A stretch of DNA of 15,715 nucleotides. Source: an uncultured Collinsella sp. (lineage in GTDB: Bacteria; Actinomycetota; Coriobacteriia; Coriobacteriales; Coriobacteriaceae). The DNA is taken from assembly GCA_900550825.1 (NCBI GenBank), contig URTZ01000028.1:1-15715 (forward strand). Reading direction: 5' to 3'. Below, in pieces: positions 14,460-15,715 of this stretch. Position 1 is the first letter of the stretch; every line of letters starts with the position of its first letter. Made by a program: the position numbers and the translations under genes. The notes beneath the pieces were generated by a model that was not told the DNA's origin, searched no databases, and worked only from the letters and a program-made list of their open reading frames with translations.

Positions 14460-15614
14460 ATGCACGAGACAGAGATCAACAACTACCTTGCCGTCATTAA
14501 GGTGGTCGGCGTCGGCGGCGGCGGTACCAACGCGGTCAATCGAATGATCGAAGAGGGCATCCGCGGCGTCGAGTTTGTTGCCATCAACACCGATGCTCAG
14601 GCACTCGCGATCTCTGATGCCGATATCAAGGTGCACATCGGCACCGACCTTACCCGCGGCCTGGGCGCCGGCGCCAACCCCGAGGTTGGCCGCAAGGCTG
14701 CCGATGAGTCCCGCGACGACATTGCCGAGGCGCTCGCTGGCGCCGACATGGTGTTCATCACCTGCGGCGAGGGCGGTGGCACCGGTACCGGCGCTGCTCC
14801 CATCGTTGCCGATATCGCGATGAACGAGGTCGGCGCACTGACCGTCGCCGTCGTGACCAAGCCCTTCACCTTCGAGGGCCGCAAGCGCAAGAAGAGCGCC
14901 GAGGAGGGCATTAAGACCCTCTCCGATTGCGTCGATACCATGATCGTCATCCCCAACGATAAGCTGCTCGACATCGCCGAGAAGAAGACTACCATGCTCG
15001 AGGCCTTCGCGATTGCCGATGGCGTCCTTTCCCAGGGCACCCAGGGCATCACCGACCTCATCACCGTCCCCGGTATCATCAACCTGGACTTCGCCGATGT
15101 TAAGACCATCATGAAGCAGGCCGGTACCGCCATGATGGGTATCGGTACCTCTTCTGGGGATACCCGTGCCGTCGACGCTGCCCAGCAGGCCATCTCCAGC
15201 CCGCTGCTCGAGAGCTCCATCGATGGTGCCACACGCGTGCTGCTCTCCATCGCCGGTTCCAAGGACCTGGGCATCCAGGAGATCAGCGACGCCGCCGACG
15301 TTGTCGCCAACGCCGTCGACCCCGAGGCCAACATCATCTTCGGTACCGTTGTCGACGAGTCCCTGGGCGATCAGGTGCGTATCACCGTCATCGCTACGGG
15401 CTTCTCCGACTCCAACGTCAACCGTCAGGACGAGCTCTTTGCTGCTCAGCAGTCTCAGAGCAAGGCCGCTGCCTCCGCTGAGCCGCAGCGCACCGCTCCG
15501 GCCACCAGCCCGGCTCAGGCCGCTCCGACCCGCAACGTCGGTGGCACCGAGCTTCCTAACTTCGGCAACGATCAGTTCGAGCTTCCCGACTTCCTGAAGC
15601 GCGGTAGCTTCTAA
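14460..15614 (+). CDS. ftsZ: FtsZ, tubulin-like cell division GTPase
   Basis: FtsZ polymerises into the cytokinetic ring at mid-cell. From ATG 14460 the product is 384 residues. The N-terminal GTP-binding domain has VVGVGGGGTNAVNRM (15-29), NTDAQAL (43-49) and the tubulin signature GEGGGTGTGAAP (103-114). The T7 synergy loop is NLDFADV (208-214), with the catalytic aspartates D210 and D213. A variable linker rich in Ala, Pro, Gln and Ser spans about 322-370. The C-terminal conserved peptide FELPDFLKRG (373-382) is the docking site for membrane anchors. GGAGGA (14449-14454) lies 5 bases before ATG 14460, so the in-frame ATG at 14430 is rejected. Codon use leans strongly to C-ending codons, more than in its neighbours, as expected for a highly expressed gene. 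Confidence 0.97.
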   Translation: MHETEINNYLAVIKVVGVGGGGTNAVNRMIEEGIRGVEFVAINTDAQALAISDADIKVHIGTDLTRGLGAGANPEVGRKAADESRDDIAEALAGADMVFITCGEGGGTGTGAAPIVADIAMNEVGALTVAVVTKPFTFEGRKRKKSAEEGIKTLSDCVDTMIVIPNDKLLDIAEKKTTMLEAFAIADGVLSQGTQGITDLITVPGIINLDFADVKTIMKQAGTAMMGIGTSSGDTRAVDAAQQAISSPLLESSIDGATRVLLSIAGSKDLGIQEISDAADVVANAVDPEANIIFGTVVDESLGDQVRITVIATGFSDSNVNRQDELFAAQQSQSKAAASAEPQRTAPATSPAQAAPTRNVGGTELPNFGNDQFELPDFLKRGSF

Positions 15615-15640
15615 GTCGTTCTTTGCATTGTTGCTCACGG

Positions 15641-15669
15641 GGGCGTGTCCGTATGGACGCGCCCTTTTT
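15641..15669 (+). terminator. Intrinsic terminator after ftsZ
   Basis: GGGCGTGTCC (15641-15650) pairs with GGACGCGCCC (15655-15664) over 10 base pairs including one G-U pair. The loop is GTAT and a run of five T follows (15665-15669). It lies 26 bases after the ftsZ stop and is the only convincing intrinsic terminator in the window, marking the end of the dcw cluster. Confidence 0.88.
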
Positions 15670-15674
15670 ATTCA

Positions 15675-15686
15675 AGACTTTAGTCT
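15675..15686 (+). repeat. Short inverted repeat AGACT-TT-AGTCT after the terminator
   Basis: Perfect 5-base arms flank TT just downstream of the terminator. It may belong to the promoter region of the next gene beyond the window, but too little sequence remains to say. Confidence 0.25.
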
Positions 15687-15715
15687 GCTGGGCGCGCAGC
15701 GGCCAGCTTTAAACC

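Noticed and set aside
14238..15638. A 466-codon open frame on the - strand opposite ftsZ
   Set aside because: The Gly/Asp/Val-rich translation mirrors the strongly biased codons of ftsZ, and it crosses the ftsZ regulatory leader.
15687..15715. GCTGG...CCAGC hairpin near the window end as a second terminator
   Set aside because: The stem is five base pairs around an 11-base loop, with only three T after it; too weak to call.
1..15715. CRISPR arrays, tRNA or rRNA genes, insertion sequences, phage or defence genes
   Set aside because: No regularly spaced long repeats, no RNA gene signatures, no transposase or integrase motifs, and nearly all coding space is occupied by known dcw genes.

Overview
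This window holds a nearly complete dcw (division and cell wall) cluster, all on the + strand. The order is mraZ - rsmH - ftsL-like - ftsI - murF - mraY - murD - ftsW - murG - murC - murB - ftsQ - ftsZ. The sequence is high in GC, with mostly G- or C-ending codons. FtsZ has the GEGGGTGTG form of the tubulin signature common in Actinobacteria, and there is no ftsA. Several divisome membrane proteins carry long basic, disordered cytoplasmic tails. Together with murB lying between murC and ftsQ, this suggests an actinobacterium, most likely a Coriobacteriia (Collinsella-like) gut species. That placement is inference from gene order and protein style; no 16S rRNA or other marker is present.

Layout. 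Bases 1-125 are a regulatory region: a good sigma70-type promoter overlapped by TGGGG boxes of the MraZ type and two near-identical small hairpins. Bases 126-3990 carry mraZ, rsmH, an ftsL-like gene and ftsI. Bases 3991-4116 are a non-coding gap with a 24-bp inverted repeat just upstream of a TACAAT -10-like box. This is where murE normally lies, and it is absent. Bases 4117-10614 are tightly packed: murF, mraY, murD, ftsW and murG, with gaps of 3 to 9 bases or short overlaps. After a roughly 97-base gap come murC, murB and ftsQ (10712-14260), with murB and ftsQ overlapping by 44 bases. A 199-base AT-richer leader with several inverted repeats precedes ftsZ (14460-15614). A strong intrinsic terminator at 15641-15669 closes the cluster.

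How the genes work together. MurB, MurC, MurD and MurF are cytoplasmic steps to UDP-MurNAc-pentapeptide. MurE, the third-residue ligase, must be encoded elsewhere. MraY and MurG make lipid I and lipid II at the membrane. FtsW polymerises lipid II and FtsI cross-links it at the septum. FtsQ and the FtsL-like protein are the membrane scaffold and activators, FtsZ is the cytoskeletal ring, RsmH methylates 16S rRNA and MraZ is the cluster's own regulator.

Nothing here is a clearly new biological system. The parts worth a second look are regulatory (the four intergenic regions), the missing murE and ftsA, and the unusually long disordered tails on FtsI, FtsW, FtsQ and the FtsL-like protein.
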